The position numbers were made by a program, and so were the translations under genes. 7,232 bases of DNA from Nitrosomonadaceae bacterium (GTDB lineage: Bacteria; Pseudomonadota; Gammaproteobacteria; Burkholderiales; Nitrosomonadaceae). The notes beneath the pieces were generated by a model that saw only the letters and a program-made list of their open reading frames with translations, had not been told where the DNA came from and searched no databases. Numbering within the stretch: position 1 is the first letter of the stretch; every line of letters begins with the position of its first letter. Below, one piece after another: positions 5,488 to 7,232 of the stretch. Location: positions 8,142 to 15,373 of the forward strand of contig CAKKRO010000124.1 in NCBI GenBank assembly GCA_919902625.1, given 5' to 3'.

Positions 5488-7191
5488 TTACACCAGAATC
5501 ATTTCAGAAAGCCCCTTACCACCTGGCACCATGGGAAAAACATTTTCAGTCTGATCGGTGATAAAGTCCATAAATACCAACTGATCCTTGAGTTTAAACG
5601 CTTCCTTCAAAGCATCCTCCACATCTTCCGGCTGTTCAATTTTCATCCCTACATGACCGTAGCTCTCAGCCAACTTGACAAAATCCGGCAACGCATTCAT
5701 ATAGGACTCCGCGTAGCGATTCCCATGAAAAAATTCCTGCCATTGTCTCACCATGCCCATATAACGATTATTCAAGTTAACAATTTTCAGCGGCAATTTA
5801 TATTGCTTGCAGGTTGACAGCTCCTGGATACACATCTGGATACTCGCCTCACCCGTAATACAGGCCACTTTTGCTTTCGGATTCGCCAGTTGCACCCCCA
5901 TTGCGGCGGGCAGGCCGAATCCCATCGTGCCTAATCCACCCGAATTGATCCAGCGCCTCGGTTTGTCAAATTTATAAAACTGCGCCGCCCACATTTGATG
6001 CTGCCCGACATCCGAGGTTATAAACGCATCCCCTTTGGTGATCTGAAACAGTTTCTCAATAACCATCTGTGGCTTGATAATTTTGCTTTCCCGGTCAAAT
6101 TTGAGGCAATCCCGCTCACGCCATAAGCCAATCTGCTTCCACCATTCCTTCAATGCAGTCTGGTCCGGTTTTTCCTTCCCGGTTTTAAGCAATTTAATCA
6201 GTTCCTTCAACACATCCAGAACATCGCCCACTATCGGCACATCCACCTTAACGCGTTTTGAGATGGATGACGGATCAATATCAATATGGATAATTTTTCT
6301 ATTTTCATTAGAGAAATGCTTGGGATTACCGATCACACGATCATCAAAACGCGCACCCACCGCCACCAGCACATCACAATATTGCATCGCCATATTGGCT
6401 TCATAAGTGCCGTGCATACCCAGCATACCCAGGGATTGCCTATCCGTACCCGGATACCCCCCCAATCCCATCAACGTATTGGTGCAGGGAAAATTCAGCA
6501 TCTGCGTCAGTTCGGTTAATTGTGGCGCAGCATTACTCAAAATCACCCCGCCCCCCGCATAGATCACCGGACGCCTGGCACTGAGTATCAACTCGGCCGC
6601 TTTCTTGATCTGCTTGGCATGTCCCTTAATCACAGGATTATAGGAACGCATGATCACCTTGTCCGGGTAAACAAATTGGGTTTTCTGTTGCGTAATATCC
6701 TTCGGAATATCCACCAGAACAGGACCTGGGCGGCCCGTCGAAGCAATATAAAACGCTTTTTTAATCGTTTCCGCCAGTTCAGTGACATCCTTCACCAGAA
6801 AGTTATGTTTGACACAGGGACGCGTGATGCCCACGGTATCCACTTCCTGAAATGCATCCAAACCAATGGCGCTTGTGGGCACCTGACCGCTGATGATCAC
6901 CAGCGGGATCGAATCCATATAGGCCGTTGCAATGCCCGTCACCGCGTTGGTCAGGCCTGGACCCGAGGTCACCAAGGCCACGCCCACTTTATGGCTGGAA
7001 CGGGCATAGCCGTCCGCCGCATGGACAGCCGCTTGTTCATGGCGCACCAGAATATGCCGGACTTTATCCTGTTTGAACAATTCATCATAAAGAAACAATA
7101 CTGCCCCGCCAGGATAGCCGAAAATACAATGCACCCCTTCTTCCTGCAAACAGCGTATTGTAATTTCAGCGCCGGTTAATTCCACACTCAT
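5488..7191 (-). CDS. ilvB: Acetohydroxyacid (acetolactate) synthase catalytic subunit
   Basis: The enzyme condenses two pyruvates to 2-acetolactate, or pyruvate with 2-ketobutyrate to 2-aceto-2-hydroxybutyrate, using thiamine diphosphate, Mg2+ and FAD. The 567-aa protein has the three usual parts: an N-terminal PYR domain (about 1-165) with catalytic E52 in R-H-E-Q-A-A, a central FAD-binding domain (about 190-340), and a C-terminal ThDP-binding domain (about 375-550). The ThDP/Mg motif reads G-E-A-S at 447-450, followed by N474-N475; the common form starts G-D-G. W484 in V-R-Q-W-Q is the usual substrate-channel and herbicide-contact tryptophan. The start at 7191 is the only candidate before an in-frame upstream stop. 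Its ribosome site is weak (GGGA ten bases away, or AGAAAG close by). The gene is equivalent to ilvI of E. coli isozyme III. Its promoter lies largely or wholly beyond the window edge, which leaves only 41 upstream bases. Confidence 0.98.
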   Translation of the reverse strand: MSVELTGAEITIRCLQEEGVHCIFGYPGGAVLFLYDELFKQDKVRHILVRHEQAAVHAADGYARSSHKVGVALVTSGPGLTNAVTGIATAYMDSIPLVIISGQVPTSAIGLDAFQEVDTVGITRPCVKHNFLVKDVTELAETIKKAFYIASTGRPGPVLVDIPKDITQQKTQFVYPDKVIMRSYNPVIKGHAKQIKKAAELILSARRPVIYAGGGVILSNAAPQLTELTQMLNFPCTNTLMGLGGYPGTDRQSLGMLGMHGTYEANMAMQYCDVLVAVGARFDDRVIGNPKHFSNENRKIIHIDIDPSSISKRVKVDVPIVGDVLDVLKELIKLLKTGKEKPDQTALKEWWKQIGLWRERDCLKFDRESKIIKPQMVIEKLFQITKGDAFITSDVGQHQMWAAQFYKFDKPRRWINSGGLGTMGFGLPAAMGVQLANPKAKVACITGEASIQMCIQELSTCKQYKLPLKIVNLNNRYMGMVRQWQEFFHGNRYAESYMNALPDFVKLAESYGHVGMKIEQPEDVEDALKEAFKLKDQLVFMDFITDQTENVFPMVPGGKGLSEMILV

Positions 7192-7232
7192 GCTTTCTGC
7201 ATCCCAATATCAATTTCAACAAGTTATAAAAT

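Noticed and set aside
6520..7179. 219-codon plus-strand open frame opposite ilvB
   Set aside because: It lies wholly antisense to the clear ilvB gene, its translation has no recognisable domain, and it is explained by codon bias of the opposite strand.

Overview
The window is a dense run of seven protein genes, all read on the minus strand (right to left): ilvB, ilvN, ilvC, psd, pssA, leuA and a periplasmic thioredoxin-like gene. The order ilvB-ilvN-ilvC-psd-pssA-leuA is familiar from Betaproteobacteria. The protein details (AHAS with a GEAS cofactor motif, 338-aa class I IlvC, 510-aa LeuA, short-form Psd, PssA starting its membrane part with RRRGIYLLPNLFT) and the moderate base composition suggest a Nitrosomonas-like member of the Nitrosomonadaceae. 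That placement is inference from recall, not a search. No mobile element, CRISPR array, RNA gene or sign of recent transfer is visible, and no gene-free gap exceeds about 215 bases.

Right part (3847-7191): ilvB and ilvN encode the catalytic and valine-sensing subunits of acetohydroxyacid synthase, six bases apart. After a 126-base gap ilvC encodes ketol-acid reductoisomerase. Together they carry out the first two steps of valine, leucine and isoleucine synthesis. Middle part (2245-3775): psd and pssA form the two-step route from CDP-diacylglycerol through phosphatidylserine to phosphatidylethanolamine. Left part (2-2019): leuA starts the leucine branch by condensing 2-ketoisovalerate, which derives from the IlvBNC pathway, with acetyl-CoA. 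A secreted TlpA/ResA-like thioredoxin follows two bases after the leuA stop.

The most interesting structure is the 225-base gap between pssA and the chosen leuA start. On the leuA strand it holds, in order, a candidate promoter, a 28-codon open frame in which 8 residues are leucine (with an L-L-L-R-L run near the end), and a 12-bp stem-loop with an A5 loop. The sequence at the leader stop codon can pair with the far arm of that stem instead, so the two structures exclude one another. This is the layout expected for leucine-responsive attenuation of leuA, though the stem is A/T-rich and lacks a clean U-tract. Secondary observations are a well-formed promoter that would give pssA an almost leaderless mRNA, a non-canonical ThDP/Mg motif in IlvB, and tiny open frames just ahead of ilvC and ilvB.
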